The notes under the pieces: generated by a model
Database searches by the model: none
What the model saw: only the letters and a program-made list of their open reading frames with translations
Told to the model about the DNA's origin: nothing
Part shown: positions 7,759-16,800 of the stretch, piece after piece
Layout: each line of letters opens with the position of its first letter
How positions within the stretch are numbered: the stretch's first letter is position 1
Program-made: the position numbers and the translations under genes
Origin: G020348185 sp964525045
GTDB lineage: Bacteria; Nitrospirota; Nitrospiria; Nitrospirales; UBA8639
DNA: 64,000 bases
Assembly: GCA_964525045.1 (NCBI GenBank)
Contig: CAZGFD010000019.1
Span: 5,879-69,878, forward strand
Direction: 5' to 3'

Positions 7759-9072
7759 TTGCGTAACCCATTCGCACAACAATTACGGAAGCTAGGGGGA
7801 ATGATCCTTGTTCTCGCCATGATTCTATTGGCGCTGGACATGATTTGGGTGATGTTTTTTGGAGGGATCAGGCTCAAGATCGGGCATTTTGTCCTACGAT
7901 CCACAACCATTGAATTCCCTACGATCGCCTTCATGATTTCATTATTTTGCTTCTTGCTTCTGAAAGGAAAATGGAAAGAATCTATTTTATTGGTTGGTTC
8001 CTTATTCTTTGCCTGCCTCATTGGTGAGGGAATTCTTCGTTTGGTTGATCATCCTTGGTCCAAACCCTTTATCGACGCAAACGCCTGGCAGCAACCTTCA
8101 AATGTTCTGGGGTTTACCTTGGTTCCAAACTTTGAAGGCCGCGGACCGCTGGATGTGCCCATCAAGACCAATGCACAAGGATTTCGAGATGATGGAGAAC
8201 ATGCTTGGACGAAACCGCCGGGGGTCATCCGAATTCTGGGGCTTGGGGATTCTTTTACATTTGGTTGGGGAGTCTTGCTGGAAGAAACTTTTTTAAAGAA
8301 ACTCGAAGGACATATGAGAACGTTGACAGGGTTGAAAATCGAAACCATTAACGCGGGGGTTCCGATCTGGGATTTGAATCACTATTACGTATATTACAGG
8401 GAAATAGGGGTTCGGTACGCACCGGATATCGTGTTGTTATCCTATTTTTTCAATGACGCCCCTGATATCTATCGGGAAACCTTACCTGCGGATGATCGAT
8501 ATCAACAGGGCGGGAAACATACCGGGGGCCTATTCCGCTTCTCGTATTTGTTCAACTTTATCAAATCATTGGCCCATAACATTCGTCGGGAAAACCGATA
8601 CACACGATTCGACCATCTGTCTGAATTAGAGGCCAGAAGAAAAAAAATGATGAAACCGAATAATGATATGGTCTTTGACCCGGGTCCGGACCAAACACAG
8701 GCCTCCACCGAAATCATCACATCACTTTTGGAAAAAATTCAATCCTTAACGAAGGGACATGGTGGGCAATTGGTTATGATGTATATACCCGACGTGGCCC
8801 AGCTTCACTACCCGGAATGGCAACACATTAACCGGGTATTGGCATCGATCACTGCGGAATTGCACATTCCCTTTCTCGACATGACGCCGGTCTTTGAATC
8901 AGCATCCGATCCGAGAGGGTTCTACTTTTGGCCAAAAGACGCGCATGCCAATCCTCTTGGCCATGAGAAAATGGCCGAAGCCCTCACCCCCCTGATCTGC
9001 CAAGCCCTTGAACAAGAGGATATTCAATGCGCAGGGACTGGCATCATCACGGCAACTCCTCAAGATCATTAA
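7759..9072 (+). CDS. membrane-anchored SGNH/GDSL hydrolase-family protein
   Basis: About 437 residues from TTG 7759, or 423 from ATG 7801. Hydrophobic helices lie at roughly 15-37, 51-70 and 75-92, followed by a soluble SGNH hydrolase domain. The catalytic Ser is in GLGDSFTFGWG (Ser165). The Gly block is INAGVPIWDL, the Asn block SYFFNDAPD, and the Asp/His pair is in DAHANPLGH. Such proteins are esterases or acyl/acetyl hydrolases acting on cell-surface glycans or lipids. The real substrate cannot be told from sequence. It follows bioF by about 40 nt, so it may share a transcript, though no functional link is apparent. Confidence 0.75.
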   Translation: MRNPFAQQLRKLGGMILVLAMILLALDMIWVMFFGGIRLKIGHFVLRSTTIEFPTIAFMISLFCFLLLKGKWKESILLVGSLFFACLIGEGILRLVDHPWSKPFIDANAWQQPSNVLGFTLVPNFEGRGPLDVPIKTNAQGFRDDGEHAWTKPPGVIRILGLGDSFTFGWGVLLEETFLKKLEGHMRTLTGLKIETINAGVPIWDLNHYYVYYREIGVRYAPDIVLLSYFFNDAPDIYRETLPADDRYQQGGKHTGGLFRFSYLFNFIKSLAHNIRRENRYTRFDHLSELEARRKKMMKPNNDMVFDPGPDQTQASTEIITSLLEKIQSLTKGHGGQLVMMYIPDVAQLHYPEWQHINRVLASITAELHIPFLDMTPVFESASDPRGFYFWPKDAHANPLGHEKMAEALTPLICQALEQEDIQCAGTGIITATPQDH

Positions 9073-9200
9073 GACCTTCCCATCCCTCGATGGAATGCCG
9101 ACGGGGAAAAAGTATAAAAATTGATTCCCGACCCCTTTATAGAACAACCGCTTTAAATAATTTTAAGGCAAAACTCACCGCCGAATTTATTAGGCAAATC

Positions 9201-9428
9201 TTATGGGGAAGGCACCATGGTTTCGGCAGCGTCTTTATATTGGGCGCACTTTTTTTGCGCATCACCGGACTCTTCATGCTTTTCAAGGCACTCGGTGTAC
9301 TTTTTCATGATTTTCGCTCTTTCCTCGGCTATTTCCGCCTTCGCGTCAGCTTCCCGTTTTTCGGCACTCTTACATCCGGTAAGGCCGAGGAATCCGAGAC
9401 ATACTAAAACCAACAAGATTCGAATCAT
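9201..9428 (-). CDS. small lipoprotein, coiled-coil, unknown function
   Basis: A 75-residue protein with a type II signal peptide: MIRILLVLVCLGFLGLTGC, lipobox LTGC with Cys at residue 19. The mature part is highly charged (EKREADAKAEIAEERAKIMK) and probably helical. Two further Cys are near the C-terminal half (TECLEK, KKCAQY), which could form a disulfide in the periplasm. I do not recognise a family. It stands alone, transcribed away from the SYLF-domain gene located about 190 nt upstream on the same strand. Confidence 0.6.
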   Translation of the reverse strand: MIRILLVLVCLGFLGLTGCKSAEKREADAKAEIAEERAKIMKKYTECLEKHEESGDAQKKCAQYKDAAETMVPSP

Positions 9429-9617
9429 TGGGTTTCTCCTTTTGACAAATTCGTCATAGCAAAACCGTGCAGAGGGTATTGGCCTCTCAAAATCTCTTTT
9501 TTGAAGACCTGAATCTGCGCCATCTTATCAGGAATAATGATTGTTTTCATCCTACGCCCTTCGAACCCGGCTCATTTCAAGAGAACGGATGCCTTCACGG
9601 GTGGGGGCCGACTCAGG

Positions 9618-10319
9618 CTATTCCCTCCTCCCCACCTTCTTGGCCGCTAATCGTAACCCCATAGACCCCGGATTAAACACGGAATCTGTCAGCACGATGT
9701 CCGTAGGCCTGACAGACTTTCCATAATATAATCTATTGGATTCCGAATCGATCCTGACGACCGCCCCTTCGACAGAAACTCCCGCATAGGCACCCTTGGT
9801 TTTCGCAAAGGAGACCACGTCTGCCGTGAGCCCTCCCCCACCCGCGCCAGCCCCAGCCGGACCGGCTGCGATACTCAGATCACCACCGAGCCGGAAGTCA
9901 TGGGTAAAAAAAGATTCAAGACCTCTCTGGGTTCGGACCACGACAATGATTTCAGAGGCACTTCCCCCCAATTGAAAACCAAAACTGCCTTCGACCATAT
10001 CGTAAAAGGCGGGTTGGGACCAATTGTGACCGTCCCGAACGAGTAACACCCCACTCCCACCGGCGGCGCCAAAGATGAAGGCTCCCTTCAGGTATTCAGG
10101 CACAATAAAAATGGCTTTGGCATCCTTCACATGATCACGAAACCATTCATTCTCTGCTGCCAGATTGTTAATGGTCATTTCCGCCTTATCCACCAAATGC
10201 TGCTCATCAGCCGCCCGGGCAGACATGGAAGGAATGGTGATCAGGATACTGACCATCGAAATGAGGAGCCAGAACTGATATCGCCGATGTCTCATCCAAC
10301 CATTATCCCTTTTTGACAT
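9618..10319 (-). CDS. exported SYLF (Ysc84-type) lipid-binding domain protein
   Basis: A 233-residue protein with an N-terminal signal segment ending near SARAADEQ, then a SYLF domain. Visible SYLF features are the KAIFIVPEYLKGAFIFGAAGGSGVLLVRD block, FQLGGSASEIIVVV, and the closing AYAGVSVEGAVVRID. SYLF proteins bind phosphoinositides in eukaryotes; in bacteria they are periplasmic or lipid-associated with unclear roles. ATG 10319 is supported by AGG repeats 5-9 nt upstream. A TetR regulator lies next upstream on the same strand. Confidence 0.8.
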   Translation of the reverse strand: MSKRDNGWMRHRRYQFWLLISMVSILITIPSMSARAADEQHLVDKAEMTINNLAAENEWFRDHVKDAKAIFIVPEYLKGAFIFGAAGGSGVLLVRDGHNWSQPAFYDMVEGSFGFQLGGSASEIIVVVRTQRGLESFFTHDFRLGGDLSIAAGPAGAGAGGGGLTADVVSFAKTKGAYAGVSVEGAVVRIDSESNRLYYGKSVRPTDIVLTDSVFNPGSMGLRLAAKKVGRRE

Positions 10320-10399
10320 GATGACCTACCTGGCTGGGGGTTTTTAAAGAAAGGTAAAGACTGAGATTCTTTTGTTATCTTCTAGTGCCAATAGTCATG

Positions 10400-11149
10400 T
10401 CATTGAGAAATGACGTCTCCCGACAGGATGGTTTCCTTGGGAAATATTTCTTTTTTCACCCTTTCACTGGTCTTTTGATAATCCCACTCTGAAGAATAGG
10501 GGCGCCATCCAAACCCATCCAATACCGCATGCATACTCACCCGGAGAGCTTTCATGGGATCTTGAATGCCCAAGGCGGTCAAGGGAGCATCGGAGCCCAT
10601 AAGAACATACGCCCCAAACGCCCCGGTCCAGATTCCAAATACAATTTCTTCCGGCGATATTCCTGGAATACTCTCGAAATCGCCTTGCGCCAAACCATCT
10701 CTCACCACCCCGCTCACGATACTCATCGATTGTTGTTCACATGCCTCAAGCTGCCTTCGCAACTCCATTGATCCCTTTGCCCGAATGGATTCATTGAGGA
10801 TGAGTAATTCTGTTTTAAAGTGATCCGGGTGCAGTCGCACAAATAATTCGTACGCTTCCGCCAACGCAATAACTCTTTCTCGCGATTTACCGGAAAACAT
10901 GGCCGCTCTCTGAAAAAACTCAGCCTGTTTCCGGTTAAATTGAAGAGCCAAAGCCAATAAAATTTCCTCTTTGCTTGAAAAGTGCTGATAAATGGTCCCC
11001 TTAGAATATTCAATTTCCTTCGCAATTAAATCCATCGTTACGCCCAAATAACCCACTTTCAACATCAACCGTTGAGCTGTTTCCAAAATAAGTTCTTCTC
11101 GTTGGGCAAATTCCCTTTTTTTTCTGGCCACGGTAGACATTGCAGGCAT
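10400..11149 (-). CDS. TetR/AcrR-family transcriptional regulator
   Basis: A 249-residue regulator with a classic N-terminal TetR helix-turn-helix at about residues 20-65: ILETAQRLMLKVGYLGVTMD...KGTIYQHFSSKEEIL. The C-terminal ligand and dimer domain is not assignable to a ligand. TetR proteins usually control adjacent or divergent genes. The divergent neighbour is the DUF928 gene, and a perfect TGTCCA/TGGACA inverted repeat lies in the gap between them. A second possible start is ATG 11140. Confidence 0.88.
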   Translation of the reverse strand: MPAMSTVARKKREFAQREELILETAQRLMLKVGYLGVTMDLIAKEIEYSKGTIYQHFSSKEEILLALALQFNRKQAEFFQRAAMFSGKSRERVIALAEAYELFVRLHPDHFKTELLILNESIRAKGSMELRRQLEACEQQSMSIVSGVVRDGLAQGDFESIPGISPEEIVFGIWTGAFGAYVLMGSDAPLTALGIQDPMKALRVSMHAVLDGFGWRPYSSEWDYQKTSERVKKEIFPKETILSGDVISQ

Positions 11150-11531
11150 TTTAACTATTCGTCAAAATTTGTCAAACATTTTATTTTCGAATGAATGATT
11201 CCATTATCCAAATTAACCTGTAACTATGAAATGGCTAACACTGTCCATTTTGTGGACATGGTAAAAGATAAGTCATTATTTCACAAAACCATGAAAATCA
11301 ATGATTTTTTCATTAAACAATCGCTAATGGTTGTCAACGCCGTTTACAAGGTCATAGGTGGTCTCCACCTCAGAGAATCGGAGTATGCAAAGAGACCGAT
11401 GACTATCACGAAAAAACATCTTCTAAATCAATAGGTTTAAAGGCTTAAAATCTTTTTTTTCTGCTTAAAGGGTTTTTTGGTCCCCCTTTTGCGTATTTAT
11501 CTTTTTTGAACCACATTTATCCTTTTTAGGG
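11150..11531. other. AT-rich gap between the tetR-family gene and DUF928 gene
   Basis: About 380 nt without a convincing gene. It holds a GTCAAAATTTGTCAAA direct repeat (about 11162-11175) next to the TetR start and a TGTCCA...TGGACA palindrome. A 79-codon ORF (11195-11434, plus) has no ribosome site or recognisable family and overlaps these regulatory-looking sites, so I do not call it. The stretch is visibly more AT-rich than its surroundings. Confidence 0.5.
11242..11258. promoter_or_regulatory. candidate TetR operator palindrome
   Basis: A perfect 6-bp inverted repeat, TGTCCA and TGGACA, with a 5-nt spacer. It lies about 95 nt upstream of the TetR-family gene and 285 nt upstream of the divergent DUF928 gene. 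TetR proteins bind such palindromes and often regulate themselves. That this is the site is inference from position and symmetry only. Confidence 0.35.
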
Positions 11532-11540
11532 ATGATCACC

Positions 11541-12380
11541 ATGAAAACCAACATATACATAATCACATTGAGTTTCGCGGCCATATCTTTGTTAGTGGGA
11601 GGATGGGGGGAATTGCCAAAGGAGGATTTGGGAGGACCAACCGGCTCTGCCCTTTCAAGCGTCGCCCAGCTCGCAGCTGAAGACAGATCAACCGGTACAG
11701 GAATACCCCTTTCCTACCAGGCACCCGTGTATAAACCTCCAAAAGGTATTGGCAAACCCGGGGGACGGGTCGGGGGAGGCACCCGCGGTGATGAATCGAT
11801 TGCCCTCTTTGCCTTGGTCCCCGATCATTTGGGCTTAACGATCAACCCCCAGCCGACCCTTTATTGGTATCTTTCCAAACCGGCACCCTATCCGCTCATC
11901 TTCACCCTAAATGAGGACACACGGACGAAACCTATATTGGAAACCATTTTCGGGGGTTCCCCCAAAGCAGGAATTTATTCTGTTCCCCTTAAAGCGTTTG
12001 ATATCACTCTTGAAATGGACATCGAATATCAATGGTTTGTGAGTCTGACTGTAGACCCGAACAGTCAATCTAAAGATCTTGTCGCTGGTGGGATGATCAA
12101 ACGGATTGTTCCCGGCGAGGAGTTACGGAAAAAATTAAAAGATGCCCGGCCTGAACAACTGACCACCATCTATTCGGAAGAGGGGCTTTGGTATGATGCT
12201 TTATCGTCCATATCCAATTTATGTGAGACCAGTCCAAAGGACAACCATTATTGTGCAGGCCGAAAAGACTTATTGGAACAAATCGACTTGTCATTAGGCT
12301 TACTGGAAATCGCCAAAGCCGAAGAAGTGATTCTGCTTCCTCAGGGTCCTTTTTTCCCCTTTCATTTTCCCCCTGAATAA
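11541..12380 (+). CDS. exported DUF928-family protein
   Basis: About 279 residues with a hydrophobic export segment at the N-terminus (MKTNIYIITLSFAAISLLVGG). The mature part contains the DUF928 pattern: GGRVGGGTRG, a Leu-rich LFALVPDHLGLTINPQPTLYWYL block, EYQWFVSLTVDP, and the GLWYDALSSISNL helix. The family is best known from cyanobacteria, where it is often near CHASE2-domain sensors; no such sensor is visible here. ATG 11541 has AGGG about 9 nt upstream; ATG 11532 is an alternative. The tail overlaps the convergent J-domain gene by 19 nt. Confidence 0.75.
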   Translation: MKTNIYIITLSFAAISLLVGGWGELPKEDLGGPTGSALSSVAQLAAEDRSTGTGIPLSYQAPVYKPPKGIGKPGGRVGGGTRGDESIALFALVPDHLGLTINPQPTLYWYLSKPAPYPLIFTLNEDTRTKPILETIFGGSPKAGIYSVPLKAFDITLEMDIEYQWFVSLTVDPNSQSKDLVAGGMIKRIVPGEELRKKLKDARPEQLTTIYSEEGLWYDALSSISNLCETSPKDNHYCAGRKDLLEQIDLSLGLLEIAKAEEVILLPQGPFFPFHFPPE

Positions 12381-12976
12381 GGGGGTTGGGAAGGAAAGGC
12401 TTCGTAATCCTGTTTGAGAAATTGATACGCTTCAATGATCCGACGCAGTTCCGGCTCAGAGCTTCGATCTCCCTTACGGATATCCGGATGGATCTTTTTG
12501 ACTCGCTGGCGGAAGGCTCGCGTCACCGATGGCATGGGGCTCCCGAATTCCAGGCCCAGAGCCTGGTAGGCTTCGACAGCCGAATGAATCTCTCCTTTTA
12601 CTTCGGTAGAATCGTTTCCTCCTCCGCCGGCCGCCTTAAAGAAATTAAAGAGATTGATTCTTCGTCGTCGTCTCCGGGGACGTTCTCGAATTTCGCTATC
12701 GAATTCATCAAAACGGTCCTCAATAAACTCCAATCGGGATTCCAATCGTTGTGCGGCGCTGAATTCGCACACTTCTTCCAAATCTGCTTCGATCAGATGG
12801 AGCATCCGATCCACTTCGCCAAGTCCCTGTTCCACTCGGAAATAGGAGTCCACCCGTTCATGAAACATGGTGTCAATGGCGACATCCAGGCTTTCCTCCG
12901 TTTTCACGCGAAGTTCCGTGATGCGTTTGGTCATCCCCGCCACGAATCGTCGGCGGCTCTTTTCATTCAAGGCCAT
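12362..12976 (-). CDS. J-domain (DnaJ-like) protein with C-terminal HPD motif
   Basis: A 204-residue soluble protein. Residues 1-95 are charged and helical, probably coiled coil. A run of Arg residues (RPRRRRRRINLFNFF) follows, then a Gly-rich stretch. The C-terminus (about 134-195) is a J domain: AYQALGLEFGSPMPSVTRAF, RVKKIHPDIRKGD with the HPD triad, and RRIIEAYQFLKQDY. J domains stimulate Hsp70 ATPase; this one has no zinc-finger or substrate-binding DnaJ domains, so it is probably a specialised co-chaperone. The partner is unknown. It converges on the DUF928 gene. Confidence 0.72.
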   Translation of the reverse strand: MALNEKSRRRFVAGMTKRITELRVKTEESLDVAIDTMFHERVDSYFRVEQGLGEVDRMLHLIEADLEEVCEFSAAQRLESRLEFIEDRFDEFDSEIRERPRRRRRRINLFNFFKAAGGGGNDSTEVKGEIHSAVEAYQALGLEFGSPMPSVTRAFRQRVKKIHPDIRKGDRSSEPELRRIIEAYQFLKQDYEAFPSQPPYSGGK

Positions 12977-13188
12977 AATGATCGTTTACTTCAATACCTG
13001 GTTCCCTTCCCCAACGGCGTGAAAAAGCATAGCACAATTTGAGGAGGTCACGCTGCCAATACCCCTCTGCCTAAGGGTCCGTCAAGGGTTTCATTGCCCG
13101 TTACGGGTTCCCATGGTATTCTGGCCGTTTACGAAATTCGAGGACTGGCCTCGATGTTGACCATGATCATTTCTTTAAGGAGGTTTTC

Positions 13189-13686
13189 ATGCGAGTTGTT
13201 TTCCTGCTCACCGCACTACTCATGATGACGACATCCCTGAATCCTGATTTTTCATGGGCCGTCAATCCCACAGGATACGGTCAAGCCGGGGGCGAATTTG
13301 ACATTAAAGTGAAACGCGTTCCAACGACCGAACTTGCCAAAGCCAGGGCGGTCAAATCACCTATCCAGGCCACTCCAGAAGTTCTGGCTGAGGGAAAAGA
13401 AATTTTTCTCGGACGAGGTGGATGCATCAGTTGTCATGGGGCTGAAGGTAAAGGGGATGGGGCGGCCGCCAGCAATCTCCCCATTCAACCACGGAATTTC
13501 ACTAATCCGAAATTTAAGAAATACCGTACGCCTGGTGAGCTCATGTGGGTTCTGAAGAACGGGAGCATGGGACAATCCGGAAAGGTCCCGGGAACGGGAA
13601 TGCTTCCTGTGGTCCAACCAAAAGGATTTATTTCTGAAGAGGATGGTTGGAAAGTGCTGTTGTACGAACTGAGTCTGGGGAAATAG
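13189..13686 (+). CDS. periplasmic c-type cytochrome (monoheme, class I)
   Basis: A 165-residue protein with a signal peptide (MRVVFLLTALLMMTTSLNPDFSWA) and one heme site, CISCH in GRGGCISCHGAEGKGDG, at about residue 79. The GxGxxCxxCHG-GxGDG form is the common cytochrome c family III/cbb3-like module. A Met ligand may be GTGMLPVV (Met after GTG). AAGGAGG lies 5 nt before the ATG. It would act as an electron carrier in the periplasm. No oxidase or reductase gene is next to it, so the partner is unknown. Confidence 0.85.
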   Translation: MRVVFLLTALLMMTTSLNPDFSWAVNPTGYGQAGGEFDIKVKRVPTTELAKARAVKSPIQATPEVLAEGKEIFLGRGGCISCHGAEGKGDGAAASNLPIQPRNFTNPKFKKYRTPGELMWVLKNGSMGQSGKVPGTGMLPVVQPKGFISEEDGWKVLLYELSLGK

Positions 13687-13763
13687 AGTGGCTCCCAACG
13701 TAGGACGGGAGGGATCCCACCCCCATTCGGGACATTGACAAATCGAACCATCTTCTTTCAACA

Positions 13764-13814
13764 ATATCCAACATCCAATATCCAATATCGAATACTGAAT
13801 GTCGAATCACGAAG
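13764..13814. repeat. heptad repeat tract, ATATCGA family (single arm)
   Basis: Seven successive 7-nt units: ATATCCA, ACATCCA, ATATCCA, ATATCGA, ATACTGA, ATGTCGA, ATCACGA. The period does not slip although the units differ. A GTGGA...TCCAC stem follows. It shares units with the tracts at 35284 and 44533 but lacks their reverse-orientation arm. It lies 49 nt before the start of the large fusion gene. Confidence 0.8.
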
Positions 13815-13862
13815 TGGAGTGAGGACCATCCACCAACATTATCAGAGAACCACGGAACGATT

Positions 13863-16800
13863 ATGAACCATGAGCATAACAGCAAAGAGGGCCAGGAGCA
13901 CCCATCCTCCCACCCTAACCGGTTGATTCACGAAACAAGTCCCTATCTTCTTCAACATGCCTATAATCCTGTGGACTGGTATCCCTGGGGTCAGGAAGCA
14001 CTGCAACGGGCGAAGGAGACCAATAAACCCATTCTTCTCTCAATCGGGTATTCCGCTTGCCACTGGTGTCATGTCATGGAACATGAATCGTTTGAAAATG
14101 AGAAGATTGCAGATCTGATGAACAGGTATTTCATCAACATCAAGGTAGACCGTGAGGAACGACCCGACCTGGACGAGATTTACATGCAGGCGACTGTCGC
14201 CATGAACCAAGGACATGGGGGATGGCCCATGACGGTTTTCTTGACTCCTGACCAGGAGCCGATTTTCGCAGGGACCTACTTTCCCCCGACCGATCGCTGG
14301 GGAAGGCCGGGCTTTTCCACGGTCCTTGAAAATATTGGTGAAGCATGGACCAAAGACCAGTCGAACATCATCCAGCAAGCCACCCGATTTACCTCTCGGC
14401 TCCGAAATTCCGTTCAGACTACTTCTCCTTTGGCGGTTGGCAAAGCTGAGATCGAGGCGGCGGTTCAAGATTTTGGTAACGATTTTGACGCCCGGTATGG
14501 TGGGTTTGGTCGTGCTCCAAAATTCCCTCCGGCCACTGGGCTTTCCTTTCTCTTACGCCAGTATGCCAAGACTCAGGATCCGCAGACCCTCACGATGGTG
14601 TGCAAAACATTAGACGGGATGGCTGCCGGAGGACTGTACGACCAAATCGGTGGAGGGTTTGCCCGTTACTCGACTGACGAACGATGGCTCGTCCCCCACT
14701 TTGAGAAAATGCTTTATGATAATGCGCTACTCTCCCGGACCTATGTTGAGGCCTTTCAGGTCACCGGCAATCCCACCTATCGCAGAATAGCCACAGAAAC
14801 CCTCGATTATATCCTTCGGGAAATGACCTCTCCGGAAGGCAGCTTCTATTCCGCCACTGATGCGGATTCCGAAGGGGTGGAAGGCAAATTTTTTGTGTGG
14901 ACGCCTGGCGAAATTCGGGAAATTGTTGAATCCGAGGAGGATGCAAGCCGATTTTGTGCCTTTTACGACATCACTCCGGAGGGAAATTGGGAACACCAGA
15001 GTATCCCTCAGACCCCGAGGTCAATCGAACAGGTGGCGCAGGAGGTCGGATGCACCCCGGGTGAGCTTCAACAGACACTCGATCGTGTGCGACCTTTGGT
15101 CTACCAGGCTCGGCTCCAACGCGTGCCTCCCGGTTTGGACGACAAAGTCATTACCGGGTGGAACGGCATGATGATCGGGGCCATGGCCGAAGCCGGCCGG
15201 GTGTTAGGAATCCAACGGTATGTAGACGGAGCCATTCGAGCAACGGATTTCCTCCTTGACACGCTTGCTCGCCCGGAAAGTCGCTTATTCCGTACCTATC
15301 GAGGGGGAAAGGCTCATCTCGAGGGGTGCCTCGAAGACTACGCGTATCTTTCCGAGGCCCTCATCGATCTCTACGAATCCTGTGGGAGAGAACGCTACCT
15401 TCATGAAGCCGTCTGCCTGGCGGAACGTATCCTTGAAGATTTTGTGGATGACGACCACGGCGGGTTTTTTACCACCGGTAAGGACCATGAATCGTTAATA
15501 CTTCGGAGTCGTGAAGGGCCGGACGGAGCCACCCCCAGCAGTAATTCCGTTGCAGCTTCCGTAATGGCCCGCCTGTCCTATCATTTTGGACGCGAGGATT
15601 TCCGTGAAGCGGCCACCAAAGCGATTCGAGCCTATGGACAACAGATTTCCCAGATCCCTCGCGGGTTTCCCAAAGGGCTCATGGTTGTCGATTGGCTATT
15701 GAACGGTCCCATTGAACTGGCCCTGGTAGGCCAAACGGGTGAGGAACGCTATGAGCAATTGCGGGTCGAGATCAATCAACGCTTCATTCCTAACCGCATT
15801 ATTGCCTATCGGAACGACGAAGCCACAGAATCGACCCACCCACTGTTAAACGGAAAAGATTTGGTCAACGGAAAGGCGGCGCTCTACATCTGTCGAAACT
15901 TTACCTGTGATGCACCGATCACGGATCCTACAGCCGTTGGAGCTGCCTTGGCCCCCCAAACATCCTCACCCTCGCCAACCCCTTCCAAGCCTCTTGCCAC
16001 ATTGACGAGTAGCGGATCACGTGGGAGCGCCACCCCGGGGGGGACCGGAGGGTATGTGGCGAAAATCCTCGCCAGCTCTCTCAGTCCTCAACCTTCTGCC
16101 GAGGGGTATACCTCATTCGGCTCCACCGGGTTAACGACATCACGAATTGGCTTTGGCGGGTATCGAATCGACGCTGATGTGGAGGAACACCGTGAGGCGC
16201 TGAGGAAGGCCATTCAGGAAGGCTGCAACCTTATCGATACGTCAACGAACTATGCGGATGGGGGAAGCGAACGGCTGGTCGGACGGGTTTTGGCGGACCT
16301 CTTCAAACAACAGCACTTCACTAGAGAAGAAATGATTGTTGTGTCGAAAATCGGGTATATCCAGGGCCAGAATCTTAAAAAAGCGGAAGCCCGAGAGAAG
16401 GCCGGGACCCCTTTCCCGGAAATCGTGAAATACGGAGATGGAATCTGGCACGGTATACATCCGGAGTTTCTTGATGAGCAGCTCACCCTTTCGCTTGATC
16501 GTCTCGGACTCGCCACCCTAGATGTCTGTTTATTGCACAATCCGGAATATTTTCTCTCGGATGCCAAGAATCGACAATTATCCATTGACGCCGAGACCCT
16601 CAACAAACAACGAACGGAATTTTACCGACGACTGCAACAAGCGTTTCTCTTTTTCGAATCACAAATTGATGCGGGAAGGATCCAATATTACGGCGTCTCT
16701 TCAAACACCTGCACGAACAGTCCCGACGACCCCGAGGCCACTTCCTTTTCCCGAATGTTGGAGGCCGCTCAAGGGGCGGCCCAAGAGGCAGGCAAGGCCA

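Noticed and set aside
11195..11434. 79-codon plus-strand ORF in the TetR-DUF928 gap
   Set aside because: No ribosome site, no family, and it overlaps regulatory-looking repeats in AT-rich DNA.
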